In this document: positions 16,994 through 25,787 of the stretch, in pieces
Position numbering within the stretch: position 1 is the first letter of the stretch
How the letters are laid out: each line of letters opens with the position of its first letter
Source: an uncultured Crocinitomix sp.
GTDB lineage: Bacteria; Bacteroidota; Bacteroidia; Flavobacteriales_D; Crocinitomicaceae
Direction: 5' to 3'
DNA length: 64,000 nucleotides
Assembly: GCA_937136425.1 (NCBI GenBank)
Contig: CAKZON010000019.1
Location: 168,534-232,533, forward strand
Notes under the pieces: generated by a model
What the model saw: the letters and a program-made list of their open reading frames with translations, nothing else
Told to the model about the DNA's origin: nothing
Database searches by the model: none
Program-made: the position numbers and the translations under genes

Positions 16994-19885
16994 TTAATGT
17001 CTCAGTTTATACAATTTTAATACCACTTCTGTTCCCGCATTTGATTTTGAATTAATTGACAAACTATTGTTTGGGTTTTGCAGCATAATTCGCTGTCTTA
17101 TTAATGCTATTCCTAATGATTTATGGGAGGTTGTCCATTCCTTTTTTAAACCACAACCATTGTCTTTAATACTTATGATAACTGCATTTTTATTGTTTTG
17201 TAAAGGTGAAATTTGAATGGTTATTATGCCCGTATCCTTTTTTTGACTAAAGCCATGTATAATTGCATTTTCAATAAATGGTTGCAACAACAAAGGAGGA
17301 ACATTAAATTTTGAGAGGTTGAGGTCAGGGGTTATTTCAATAGAAAACTCCAGGCCATCTTTATATCGAATTTTTTCCAAATACAAGTAGCTCCTAGAGA
17401 GTTCAACCTCTTGGGTTAGTGTTATGTGGTTTTCGTTAGAATAATTTAGGTTTTTTCTAACCAGTCCACAAAACTCTCCCAAATAATTAATGGCATCTTC
17501 AGTTTCATTTTTTACAATTTTTAACTGCAGAGAGTTCAAAAAATTGAACATGAAATGAGGGTTCATTTGTGCTCCAAGTGCTTTTGATCTTAGCTCTACC
17601 ATTTCTAATTTTAGAGCGGCTTTTTTTCTTATCCGTTTAATAATTAGTAAACCAATTAAAAGAAAAACAACAATTAAACTAAGCGTTGCAAGAATAAGAA
17701 ACCAACCTTTTTTCCAAAACGGACTTTCAATAATTAGTCTGAATCTTACGGGGTCTGAGAAGTTAATATTATTAACTGTAGCGGTGAGGTAAAAATCATA
17801 AACCCCACTTGATAAACCTGAATAAGGAATTTTTGCAACAGGTGTTTTGGACATTTTTTTATTGGCGCCAACAAGCTGATAATGAAAAACTATGTTTTGA
17901 GGTTGGTTATATGAAATGTAGATAGGGTAGATGTTAAATTCATTGTCAGATTCAGGTAAAACAATTTCTGCTGGAACATTTGCATAGGTCTGGGTTGAGG
18001 ATTCAAATCGTAAACCTTTAATTTGAGGTCCTTTAAATTCCATTTCAATTGGTAATTGTATTTTTCCCAAATTGTTTTTTGTTAAATAGTATAAATGATC
18101 GCCCATTATTTCAAGTCGTCTTACATTTACACTTGCAAGTCCCTGTGCTTCTCCAATTTGAATTATTGGCTGTTCTAAATTATCTGTTAAACCAATAATT
18201 CCTTGGTTACTGGCAATCCAAGTCACTTTTGGGGTTACAAGTACATCATTTACAATCCAATCGTTTAAAAGCGGGTAAGATTGAGAGAATTCATTTGTTT
18301 TTTGGTTGAAATGGACTAGACGCCCATCCCTTGTCATTCCATTGATTATCGATTCTGTCTTCCAAACATGAATACAACTTTGCAAAATTCGTGTTTCTGA
18401 TTGAATCAAAGTATCGGGTAAAATTTGAAAAACAAATGATTTAGATTCGCATAAAACGTAAATGCTTTCATCAATTATGGATAGTCCAGTGATGTCTTGC
18501 AGGTCAATAGGGTAAGTTGTTGTTGTTAAATCGTTTTTGATGCGGTATAAATTTCTTTTAGAAACGATAAAGATATCCTCTTTATGACGTAGCATCTTTT
18601 TAGTAAAATCAAGTGTAGAATTGATTTTTTTTGGTGTGTTTTCATTATAGCAAATCACTTCAGTTCCTCCAGTGTAAATGCGTTTTTTAGAGTCGATTGC
18701 GAGGCCGAATAAATTGGAAGATTTATTTTCAGGATAAATGAAGGTTGTCGTTTGTTCGCTTTCCAGGTCAAATTCATCTATTTGCCCATCACGATAACTA
18801 ATAATAAACCGATTATCATTTTTAACTATGTCGGCTGTAATTTTTCCTCCTTTTGATAATTCTTGGTGCGTTAGTAGTAAATTGGGCGTATAGAAAAGGC
18901 CCTTTTCTAATGTTGTGAACCAATATCCGCCATCCAAATCTTTAGCTACTGATGAAACGCTGTATTCACAAAGGTAATCTTCATATTTTAATTCATCTGT
19001 TAGAAGGTTATAGGTGTATATTCCTTTGCGTGTACCAATCCAAAGTACATCTTCAATTTCTCTAAGCATAATAATGGATTGGTTTAGCAAAATTCTTTGC
19101 ATTGTATTTTCGCGAATGATGTAAACACTGTTGTGCCAAATTTGAGCAATGCTTCCATCTGCTAGCGAGCATCCACGTTTAACCGAGAGCACTTTTTGGT
19201 TTGTGTAAAGTGAACTTAGATAGAATGTGTCACTTACTGCTATTTCGTTTTTTGTGTTTATATGGCAAATAAATAGGGGAATCGAATCTAAAAGGCTCAA
19301 ACATGATTTGCTGTTGTAATATTGAAACGAAAGGATTTGATTTTGATCTTTTAAAAGGTATAATCCGCACTCCTTCTTATTGATTTGTGTTTTAGAGCTT
19401 CCGTAAAAATAGCTTTTACCCTGGTTGTCAATACTTAAAAAACCACCATGATTAACTGCTAGTTTAAGGCCAGTTTTTGAATGATAACTAATCTCCATTA
19501 AGTCTGACCCTGAGGGGAGGTATTCTTTAATTAAGTTATTAAAGGGATAAGGGTATAATTTCTTGTTGGTGTAATAACAGAGCTTTTTATTTCCGGTCAT
19601 CATCCAAAGTTTTCCAACATCATCTTCAATAATTTTGTAAACAGCATTATCTGTTAAACCGTCAGATTTGTTGAAGTGGTTAAAAACCTCTCCATCATAA
19701 TTAAAAACACCATTGTCAGTTGCAATCCAAATGAGTCCAGTTTTATCGCAAATTACGTCATAAACTTCTTGATTACATAAACCTTGCTCTTCACAATAGT
19801 TGATGAACTTAGGAATAAATGCAGCTTTAAGCCCATTATGAGATGAGCAGAAAATTAATAGCAAGAAAAATACTTGGCGTAGCAA
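16994..19885 (-). CDS. Beta-propeller sensor histidine kinase (LytS type)
   Basis: 963 residues. A signal peptide or anchor (residues 1-22) precedes about 600 residues of two-component-regulator propeller repeats (DKTGLIWIATDNGVF-type units) and a Y_Y_Y-like domain around residues 650-710. One membrane helix lies near residues 720-742. The cytoplasmic part has the LytS-type kinase motif MNPHFMFNFLNSL with the phospho-accepting His near residue 775, and an ATPase with FIENAIIHG and DNGCGL. The start is TTG at 19885; no ATG precedes it in frame after the last stop. It senses an extracytoplasmic cue and phosphorylates the adjacent LytTR regulator. Confidence 0.9.
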   Translation of the reverse strand: MLRQVFFLLLIFCSSHNGLKAAFIPKFINYCEEQGLCNQEVYDVICDKTGLIWIATDNGVFNYDGEVFNHFNKSDGLTDNAVYKIIEDDVGKLWMMTGNKKLCYYTNKKLYPYPFNNLIKEYLPSGSDLMEISYHSKTGLKLAVNHGGFLSIDNQGKSYFYGSSKTQINKKECGLYLLKDQNQILSFQYYNSKSCLSLLDSIPLFICHINTKNEIAVSDTFYLSSLYTNQKVLSVKRGCSLADGSIAQIWHNSVYIIRENTMQRILLNQSIIMLREIEDVLWIGTRKGIYTYNLLTDELKYEDYLCEYSVSSVAKDLDGGYWFTTLEKGLFYTPNLLLTHQELSKGGKITADIVKNDNRFIISYRDGQIDEFDLESEQTTTFIYPENKSSNLFGLAIDSKKRIYTGGTEVICYNENTPKKINSTLDFTKKMLRHKEDIFIVSKRNLYRIKNDLTTTTYPIDLQDITGLSIIDESIYVLCESKSFVFQILPDTLIQSETRILQSCIHVWKTESIINGMTRDGRLVHFNQKTNEFSQSYPLLNDWIVNDVLVTPKVTWIASNQGIIGLTDNLEQPIIQIGEAQGLASVNVRRLEIMGDHLYYLTKNNLGKIQLPIEMEFKGPQIKGLRFESSTQTYANVPAEIVLPESDNEFNIYPIYISYNQPQNIVFHYQLVGANKKMSKTPVAKIPYSGLSSGVYDFYLTATVNNINFSDPVRFRLIIESPFWKKGWFLILATLSLIVVFLLIGLLIIKRIRKKAALKLEMVELRSKALGAQMNPHFMFNFLNSLQLKIVKNETEDAINYLGEFCGLVRKNLNYSNENHITLTQEVELSRSYLYLEKIRYKDGLEFSIEITPDLNLSKFNVPPLLLQPFIENAIIHGFSQKKDTGIITIQISPLQNNKNAVIISIKDNGCGLKKEWTTSHKSLGIALIRQRIMLQNPNNSLSINSKSNAGTEVVLKLYKLRH

Positions 19886-20203
19886 TGTTAGCGTTTTGAG
19901 TAAAATGTTGATGCTAAGTTACAGGAAATGGAAAAGAGAAAATGTGAAATTTATGTTAAAAATCGAAATGCTAATGACCATTTTTGAAGGAAATAATTCT
20001 TTGAATTTGAGTTGAGAAAACAATGTATTCATAATTCTTGTTTGCTTTATTTTTAGGGAGTTTTGGGCTGAATATTTGTGTTTCAATAAAGACGACTAAA
20101 GGCCTTTTCTAATTGCATAGATTTGTATAATTATTCCAAGAGTTGAATTGAGAAAAGGAAATTTTTATTGCTTATAATGAATAGATATAAGTTTAATACT
20201 ATA

Positions 20204-20225
20204 GACGTTAATATCGATTAACGTC
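20204..20225. repeat. Perfect 9-bp hairpin
   Basis: GACGTTAAT and ATTAACGTC form a perfect 9-base inverted repeat around ATCG. It sits eight bases from the terminator hairpin at 20234-20267, so the two form a tandem stem pair. It could be part of the termination signal or a protein-binding palindrome. Confidence 0.55.
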
Positions 20226-20233
20226 AAAGTCAT

Positions 20234-20267
20234 AAAACGCCGTGCTGTTAATAATGCAAGGCGTTTT
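20234..20267 (-). terminator. Terminator of the MotA/TolQ-like gene
   Basis: AAAACGCC (20234-20241) pairs with GGCGTTTT (20260-20267). It lies 31 bases beyond the stop of the MotA/TolQ-like gene on the minus strand. The stem sequence resembles that of the terminator at 23752-23787. Confidence 0.65.
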
Positions 20268-20297
20268 AATATTATAATTGTTTTTGAATCAGTGAGT

Positions 20298-20675
20298 TTA
20301 GTTTTTTTGTAAAGATCTTAATACGATAATGCCAATTCTGGGCAGAATAAAAGTTACACTACCAAAAAGAGTTGTCAAAAATGAAACTTTCAATCCGGCA
20401 GCCATTATTCCTGCACTCACACTTTCTATATTTCCTATAGCATCAAAAGCACTAATCATTCCTATAATTGAGCCTAAAAAGCCAATTACTAATCCGAGTA
20501 TACTGACATCTGATGCTAATCGGGTCATTTTTTCAGTCTTTTCTTTATTCTTATTTAAGTTCATAAAACCGCCTGCTAAAAATGCAATGGCCAGTAATAA
20601 GCAAATTAAAATAAGAGACATGAAAAGAGGGCCTCCCTCCATAAATCTATCTGTTAAAGCATTTAATAAAATCAT
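20298..20675 (-). CDS. MotA/TolQ/ExbB-like membrane protein
   Basis: 125 residues with three hydrophobic segments: about 15-38, 55-78 and 90-118. The second and third contain the small-residue-rich pattern of the proton-channel subunits (LGLVIGFLGSIIGMISAFDAI, then ISAGIMAAGLKVSFLTTLFG). It is shorter than TolQ/ExbB (about 230 residues) and lacks the long cytoplasmic loop. No ExbD/TolR partner is next to it, so whether it drives an energised complex is uncertain. The gene is flanked by its own promoter and terminator and is thus monocistronic. An open frame on the opposite strand (20329-20691) is a shadow. Confidence 0.75.
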   Translation of the reverse strand: MILLNALTDRFMEGGPLFMSLILICLLLAIAFLAGGFMNLNKNKEKTEKMTRLASDVSILGLVIGFLGSIIGMISAFDAIGNIESVSAGIMAAGLKVSFLTTLFGSVTFILPRIGIIVLRSLQKN

Positions 20676-20703
20676 AATAATTTGTATTTAAGTTAATTTG
20701 AAA

Positions 20704-20731
20704 CAAACATAATGTTCTCTTAAACGCACAA
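20704..20731 (-). promoter_or_regulatory. Promoter of the MotA/TolQ-like gene
   Basis: On the minus strand TTG (20731-20729) is followed after 17 bases by TATGTTTG (20711-20704), an exact match to the Bacteroidota -7 element TAnnTTTG. Transcription would start about 23 bases ahead of the ATG at 20675. Confidence 0.65.
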
Positions 20732-20859
20732 ATTTAAAATGCGACGAACTTCCAATTTAGCAGTGTTTATAACAAAAATGTTAAAACAAGACCTAAATCA
20801 GTCATTCGTCTACAAAGTACCAATTAACATTAAAAATGTGGTAATATTGTTAATTGAAA

Positions 20860-21909
20860 ATGGATAGAAAATTTCTTTTACGTAAAATTGGTCAGGTGAT
20901 ATTTCACTCCCTGTTTTGGGTGGCAGTTCTTCTCTTTTATACCTCTTTTTTTGGTGTTGGAAGTAGTGATTTTAGTTATGTATTGTCATTTTCTTTATTC
21001 TTAATGCCAATAACCATAGCTACTACTTATGTTTTTATTTATAAAATAATACCTGATTACCTTGTAACAAAGCGGTATTTCAGATTTGGATTTTACAGTT
21101 TATGCGCCATAATTATTTCTGCATATCTTATTGTAGTTTCCGTTTTCTTTGGATTAGTTTATCTGTCCAATTTTCAATATGAAAACATGGTTCCGATAAG
21201 TAAAAGTTTGTTGTTTGTAGCAATAAGTGTTTATGTCGTGGTTATTGCTGTGAGTGCATTTAAGCTTTTAAAATTAAACTTTCAGCATGTAGCTGAAGCG
21301 AAAAAAATGGAGACCTTAATTTTAGAAACTCAGCTAAAATTAAAGGAGCAAGAGCTGAACTATTTAAAGATGCAAATTCATCCTCACTTTTTATTTAATA
21401 CGTTGAATACCATGTATGGGTTCGCTATTAAGAAGGCAGATGAAACTCCTGAAATGATCTTAAAACTCTCTAATTTATTGGATTATATACTGTATAAAGT
21501 GGATAAACCATTTGTGCTTTTAAAGGACGACATCAACCATATAAAAGATTATATTGAATTGGAGAAAATGCGTTTTAATGATACTATGAAGATTGAATTT
21601 GAAACAAATACGATTTCTGAAAATTTAAAAATTGCCCCAATGCTTTTGATTCCATTTGTTGAAAATAGTTTCAAACATGGAGCCATTAAATCAAACCTGC
21701 TTACCATTAATATTCGATTGCAATGTGAGGATCAATTTATTCATTTTTATATTGAAAATTCCAATACAAAAACAAAAGCGGTGACAAAAGGAATTGGTTT
21801 GGAAAATATTAAGAAACGCTTAGATTTATTGTACAAAAACGATTATTCGCTAAAAATCGAAAATGAGGATGATTTTTTTAAAGTGGATTTAAAATTAAAC
21901 TTGAATTAA
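20860..21909 (+). CDS. LytS-type sensor histidine kinase, four TM helices
   Basis: 349 residues from the ATG at 20860; a TTG two codons earlier is possible but the ATG is preferred. Four membrane helices occupy about residues 15-140, followed by a short coiled coil. The kinase motif is IHPHFLFNTLNTM with His near residue 175. The ATPase part has FVENSFKHG and GIGLENI. The loops between helices are short, so it probably senses a membrane or intramembrane signal. Its partner regulator starts three bases after the stop, so both come from one transcript. Confidence 0.9.
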   Translation: MDRKFLLRKIGQVIFHSLFWVAVLLFYTSFFGVGSSDFSYVLSFSLFLMPITIATTYVFIYKIIPDYLVTKRYFRFGFYSLCAIIISAYLIVVSVFFGLVYLSNFQYENMVPISKSLLFVAISVYVVVIAVSAFKLLKLNFQHVAEAKKMETLILETQLKLKEQELNYLKMQIHPHFLFNTLNTMYGFAIKKADETPEMILKLSNLLDYILYKVDKPFVLLKDDINHIKDYIELEKMRFNDTMKIEFETNTISENLKIAPMLLIPFVENSFKHGAIKSNLLTINIRLQCEDQFIHFYIENSNTKTKAVTKGIGLENIKKRLDLLYKNDYSLKIENEDDFFKVDLKLNLN

Positions 21910-21912
21910 CCT

Positions 21913-22629
21913 TTGAAAATAGATAAAACTATATCCTGCATTATTATTGATGATGAGTTGATTGCGAGAGAGGTGATACAGGCTCATTTGTCAAAAATTC
22001 CAACGGTTAAAGTTGTTGGCAATTTTAGCAATGCTATGGATGCTTTTAATTTTTTACTTGAAGATACGGTAGACTTGATTTTTCTGGATATTAATATGCC
22101 CGAAATATCAGGTATTTCATTTGCTAAATCCATCAATGAAAAAATTAAAATCATTTTTACAACTGCTTATAGAGACTATGCTGTTGAAGGATTTGAATTA
22201 CAAGCGGTAGATTATTTACTAAAACCAATTTCATTTGATAGATTGCTAAAGGCTGTGAGTAATTTCTTTGAAATAAGCTCTAGGTTACACGCTGATGACA
22301 AACTAATAGTTGAGCGGAATGACTTTATGTTTGTCAGGTCTGATAGAAAAATGCTGAAAGTTGATTTTGATTTGATTCATTATGTTGAAAGTTATAGCGA
22401 TTATCTTAAAATTCACTTAACGGATAAAACAATTGTAACTAGAATGACAATTAGTGCTGTTGAGGCGAAATTACCGAGTGAAAAATTTTTAAGAATACAC
22501 CGCTCTTTTATTATTGCAATTAGTAGTATTTCATCTTTTACAAATGAAGAAATTGTGGTAAATAAGGAGCATTTACCGATCAGTAGAAGCTATAAAAAAG
22601 AAGTGCTAAACACATTGGAAAAATTCTGA
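21913..22629 (+). CDS. LytTR-family response regulator, TTG start
   Basis: 238 residues. Receiver domain 1-120 with acidic residues D13-D14 and phospho-acceptor D59 (LIFLDINMP). A LytTR DNA-binding domain occupies about 135-235 (FLRIHRSFIIAI, then LPISRSYKK). The start is TTG at 21913, three bases after the kinase stop; the next ATG-type codon lies inside the receiver core, so TTG is required for a complete domain. The pair points away from the MotA/TolQ-like gene. Confidence 0.92.
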   Translation: MKIDKTISCIIIDDELIAREVIQAHLSKIPTVKVVGNFSNAMDAFNFLLEDTVDLIFLDINMPEISGISFAKSINEKIKIIFTTAYRDYAVEGFELQAVDYLLKPISFDRLLKAVSNFFEISSRLHADDKLIVERNDFMFVRSDRKMLKVDFDLIHYVESYSDYLKIHLTDKTIVTRMTISAVEAKLPSEKFLRIHRSFIIAISSISSFTNEEIVVNKEHLPISRSYKKEVLNTLEKF

Positions 22630-22725
22630 GATAGTTTCAATTTTTGAATGGATTGGCTACGTTTATTACAATCGATTTTAAAAGAATTTACGATATCAGT
22701 ATTTTGACGTGTTGTATTTTTTTGT

Positions 22726-23634
22726 CTAAAACTGCTCAGTGACCAATTCCATATTTGCCATTGCGCCAGCAATATTACCACTAGCTACTGCATTTGCTAC
22801 TGAACGTAACATTGAAGAGTTATCTCCACAAGCGAAAACTCCTTCGATACTTGTTTTCTGAAAATCATCAACTTGAATATATCCTAGTTCTGAAAATTCG
22901 CAACCTATAGAAGCAGGGATTTGTGAATGTTGTTCAAATGTGATAGCTGCATAAATTGCATTAAAATTTATTTTTTCACCATTTTTGAATACAACATTAT
23001 TAACATTTCCATTAGTATGTTCAATTTCCACAATCTCTTTTTCAATGACTTCAATATTATGTTTTTTTAGTTTTTCAATTTGCTCAATACTAAAGTCACT
23101 TTTACCGCTGGTTAAAATTGAAACATTATTGGTTAAATTATAAACCATTGAAGCAACATGAAAAGCCTTATTACCATTTGCTAAAATACCTGTTTTTTGT
23201 CTTTTGAATTCATATCCATGACAATAGGGGCAGTGAATTACTGAAATTCCCCAACAATCGGAAAAGCCAGTGATTTGAGGCATTATATCTTTTACTCCAG
23301 TCGCAAAAATCAATTTTTTAGCTGCAATTACTTCTCCTTTTTTTGTGATTATCTCAAACCCACTATCGGTTTTCTGTCCACTAACGGCAAAATCGTTCAA
23401 AATACTGACAGAGCTATATTCAAGTACTTCTTTTATTGCTTTTTGGGCAATGATATTTGGTTTAACCCCATCCTGGGTTAGAAAATTGTGCGAGTGTGGA
23501 GTTTGGCTATTACAAGGTTTTCCGGCATCAATTATTAAAACACTCCGTAATGAGCGTCCTAAAGCCATTGCTGCTGAGAGTCCAGAATAACTTCCTCCAA
23601 TAATTACGACATCATATATTTTATTTGTTACCAT
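22726..23634 (-). CDS. Thioredoxin-reductase-like FAD/NAD(P) oxidoreductase
   Basis: 302 residues. An N-terminal FAD-binding Rossmann motif, IIGGSYSG, is at about 11-18. The redox-active CPYC motif is at C135-C138 (HCPYCHGYE), as in low-molecular-weight thioredoxin reductases. The C-terminus has FACGD-type FAD contact (VFACGDNSSML). It transfers electrons to a disulfide or small-molecule acceptor in the cytoplasm; no thioredoxin gene is adjacent, so the physiological partner is unknown. The NAD(P)-binding GxGxxA/G motif is weaker than in classical TrxB. It is a single-gene unit with a good promoter. Confidence 0.85.
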   Translation of the reverse strand: MVTNKIYDVVIIGGSYSGLSAAMALGRSLRSVLIIDAGKPCNSQTPHSHNFLTQDGVKPNIIAQKAIKEVLEYSSVSILNDFAVSGQKTDSGFEIITKKGEVIAAKKLIFATGVKDIMPQITGFSDCWGISVIHCPYCHGYEFKRQKTGILANGNKAFHVASMVYNLTNNVSILTSGKSDFSIEQIEKLKKHNIEVIEKEIVEIEHTNGNVNNVVFKNGEKINFNAIYAAITFEQHSQIPASIGCEFSELGYIQVDDFQKTSIEGVFACGDNSSMLRSVANAVASGNIAGAMANMELVTEQF

Positions 23635-23656
23635 TTTTTTGTGCTAAATATTTTGA

Positions 23657-23686
23657 CAAAGTTAAGCATTTTTTATAATTATGCAA
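23657..23686 (-). promoter_or_regulatory. Promoter of the thioredoxin-reductase-like gene
   Basis: On the minus strand TTG (23686-23684) is followed after 19 bases by TAACTTTG (23664-23657), an exact fit to the Bacteroidota -33/-7 consensus. Transcription would start about 15-20 bases ahead of the ATG. Confidence 0.75.
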
Positions 23687-23695
23687 CATTGTTGC
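23683..23695. promoter_or_regulatory. Palindromic operator overlapping the -33 element
   Basis: GCAACATTGTTGC is a perfect six-base palindrome around one T. It overlaps the TTG of the -33 box of the oxidoreductase promoter, where a bound regulator would block or position RNA polymerase. The regulator is not encoded nearby; a redox-responsive factor is a guess. Confidence 0.6.
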
Positions 23696-23751
23696 GTTTT
23701 AGCAAATGACTTGAAAGTGATTATGAGAATTGATATTTCCTATAATATTTT

Positions 23752-23787
23752 AAAACGCCGCACTATCAATAAAAGCACGGCGTTTTT
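23752..23787 (-). terminator. Terminator of the kinase/regulator operon
   Basis: AAAACGCCG (23752-23760) pairs with CGGCGTTTT (23778-23786). It lies about 75 bases beyond the stop of the TPR kinase. The A- and T-tracts at both ends would allow termination from either side. Confidence 0.65.
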
Positions 23788-23860
23788 CATATGTTATGGG
23801 TTATTATTTTGCTGAAAAAATCCTGTTTCAATTGTAAAACACAAATGAATAATACTTCTC

Positions 23861-25786
23861 CTAAACTTCAATAATTGGGGTTTTGAGAATTACTTTTGTT
23901 CCTTCATCTAAGTCATGGTATTCAATTGAAAAGTGATTGCCATAAATCTTTTCCATCCAATTAATTCTGTCTCTAGTAATTTTAATTCCATGAGAAATAC
24001 CTTTATGGGTTCGGTTAATTTCTTGTGATTTTTTTCGCCCAACTCCATTGTCCACGATTGTCCATAAAATGAACTCGTCATGGGGCTCAATATGAATCTC
24101 TAGCCGCTTATTTCCGTCTGTTTTATGATATAATCCATGGATTAATGCATTCTCAACAAATGGCTGCACAAGCATTGGAGGTGTGTTTACAAAGTCTGCG
24201 ACTTGCTCATAATCATAGCTTAGGTTATATGAAAAACTGTTCCCTTGTTTGGTGGCGTTAAGTTTAATATAGGAGGTTAAAAAGTCAATTTCGTCCAATA
24301 AACTAATAGACTCTAACATTGAATAGTCTAAGGTTTTACGCAATAAGCTCGAAAACATTGAGATATACTCATTTGCAAACTTGGTGTCACCTAAGCGAAT
24401 ACTGGCCTCAACTGTGGTTAATGCATTAAATAAAAAGTGCGGATTCATTTGTTGGAGTAATAGTTTCTCCATTGAATTTGCATAGGAAACAGAGTTGAGT
24501 ATTTCTCTGTTTTTTTCAGTTAATTCGGCTTGGTTTTCCTTTAGTTTTTTATTGATTTTCCTTGTCTTTCTCACAGACAAAATCATATATATAATAAAGA
24601 ATAATCCCACTAAAATTAATACAGATGATAATGTGATAATGAGTTGGTTACTTGATTTAAGTTGCTCATTAATAAGCTCAATTTCTTGTTTTTCATCCTG
24701 TACTTTATTCAATTCGCCAGTTACACTTGTAAAGGAAACATCATTTTTAAGTTTGTGTAGTGTATTGTCTTCGAGGCTTTTTAAAACTGTTTTACCATGA
24801 TCAATTAGCTTTAATGAGTATTCTAAAGCAATAGTAGAATCTCCTAAATCAAGATAACTCTCCATCATATAGGTGTAAAAATCAGTAATTATATCTTGAT
24901 TTTCTATGATCGCTAATTGCTCATTAATCTCTGTCTCTAATTGTTTTCCTTTTTCTGTTTGGTTTAATTCAAAGTTGGTTTTAGAGAGATTTACTTTGCT
25001 CAATAATTCGCCTTGGTAGTCGTGCACTTTTGAATAAAATTCAAGCGCTTTTTCTAAATTTAATTGTGCTTTTTCAAACTCATCTAATGAGATATAGCAC
25101 AGTCCTTTATTCATATAAGAGTTTCCAAGCATTGTTTGCTCTTCTGTTTTTAATGAATAGCTTTGAGACAAGTCTAGATGCACTAATGCTTCGCTATAAA
25201 CCTTTGTATGATACAAGGCTATTCCCATATTGTTATGGACAATTGATAATAAGGAGTAATTGTCTTTGGTCGTTTCAATTACGTTATTAAAGTATTCAAT
25301 TGCTTTGGTATAATCTTTTGTCTCCATAAAGATTAAACCAATATTATTGTATGAATAGGCAATTTGAACAAAATCGTCGTATTCAAAAGCAAGCTCTAAG
25401 CAGTACTTATATTGCTTTAACGCTTCTGGAAAATTCCGCAGGCTATAATTAACAACACCTATTTGGTTTGCGATTTCCATTTTAATTCGCCCGTTTTTTA
25501 AATTTGAGGCGAGTAAATTGGCTTTTTCTAGATATGTTAATGCTTTGTTATGATGGAAATGACAGTCGTAAAAAAAACCAATTAAATAGTAAATTTCACT
25601 TCTTTCAAGGCTGTCTTCATTTTCAGAAAGTAGCACTGCGTTTTGGAAAAAATATTCAGCAGAATCAAGTTGTTCATTTTTTAAGTGCGCAATACCCTTG
25701 TCTATTTCTTTTTTGAATTTGGGTTGCATATTTGCAAATGCATGAAAAAGGCATAAAAAAGTAATTAATGTAAAAATTATCTTCAT
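23861..25786 (-). CDS. TPR sensor histidine kinase (LytS type)
   Basis: 641 residues. A signal peptide (1-19) is followed by about seven TPR-like helical pairs to residue 300, a coiled coil, and one membrane helix around residues 384-406. The kinase has MNPHFLFNALTTV with its His near residue 449, and FVENALIHG and DNGVGR in the ATPase. The TPR part would lie in the periplasm and bind a protein or peptide signal. It follows the regulator gene directly (one base between them), the regulator being upstream, so the operon order is regulator then kinase. Confidence 0.9.
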   Translation of the reverse strand: MKIIFTLITFLCLFHAFANMQPKFKKEIDKGIAHLKNEQLDSAEYFFQNAVLLSENEDSLERSEIYYLIGFFYDCHFHHNKALTYLEKANLLASNLKNGRIKMEIANQIGVVNYSLRNFPEALKQYKYCLELAFEYDDFVQIAYSYNNIGLIFMETKDYTKAIEYFNNVIETTKDNYSLLSIVHNNMGIALYHTKVYSEALVHLDLSQSYSLKTEEQTMLGNSYMNKGLCYISLDEFEKAQLNLEKALEFYSKVHDYQGELLSKVNLSKTNFELNQTEKGKQLETEINEQLAIIENQDIITDFYTYMMESYLDLGDSTIALEYSLKLIDHGKTVLKSLEDNTLHKLKNDVSFTSVTGELNKVQDEKQEIELINEQLKSSNQLIITLSSVLILVGLFFIIYMILSVRKTRKINKKLKENQAELTEKNREILNSVSYANSMEKLLLQQMNPHFLFNALTTVEASIRLGDTKFANEYISMFSSLLRKTLDYSMLESISLLDEIDFLTSYIKLNATKQGNSFSYNLSYDYEQVADFVNTPPMLVQPFVENALIHGLYHKTDGNKRLEIHIEPHDEFILWTIVDNGVGRKKSQEINRTHKGISHGIKITRDRINWMEKIYGNHFSIEYHDLDEGTKVILKTPIIEV

Positions 25787-25787
25787 G

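Larger units (their letters stand above)
19886..20297. other. Intergenic region with two hairpins
   Basis: This 412-base gap separates the propeller kinase start from the MotA/TolQ-like gene end. It holds two hairpins described separately (20204-20225 and 20234-20267). The rest is AT-rich. On the minus strand TAACTTAG near 19910-19917 is a weak -7-like element for the kinase. No gene is seen. Confidence 0.5.

Noticed and set aside
20329..20691. 120-residue open frame on the plus strand opposite the MotA/TolQ-like gene
   Set aside because: It is antisense to a gene with clear membrane helices, a promoter and a terminator, and its product has no family features.
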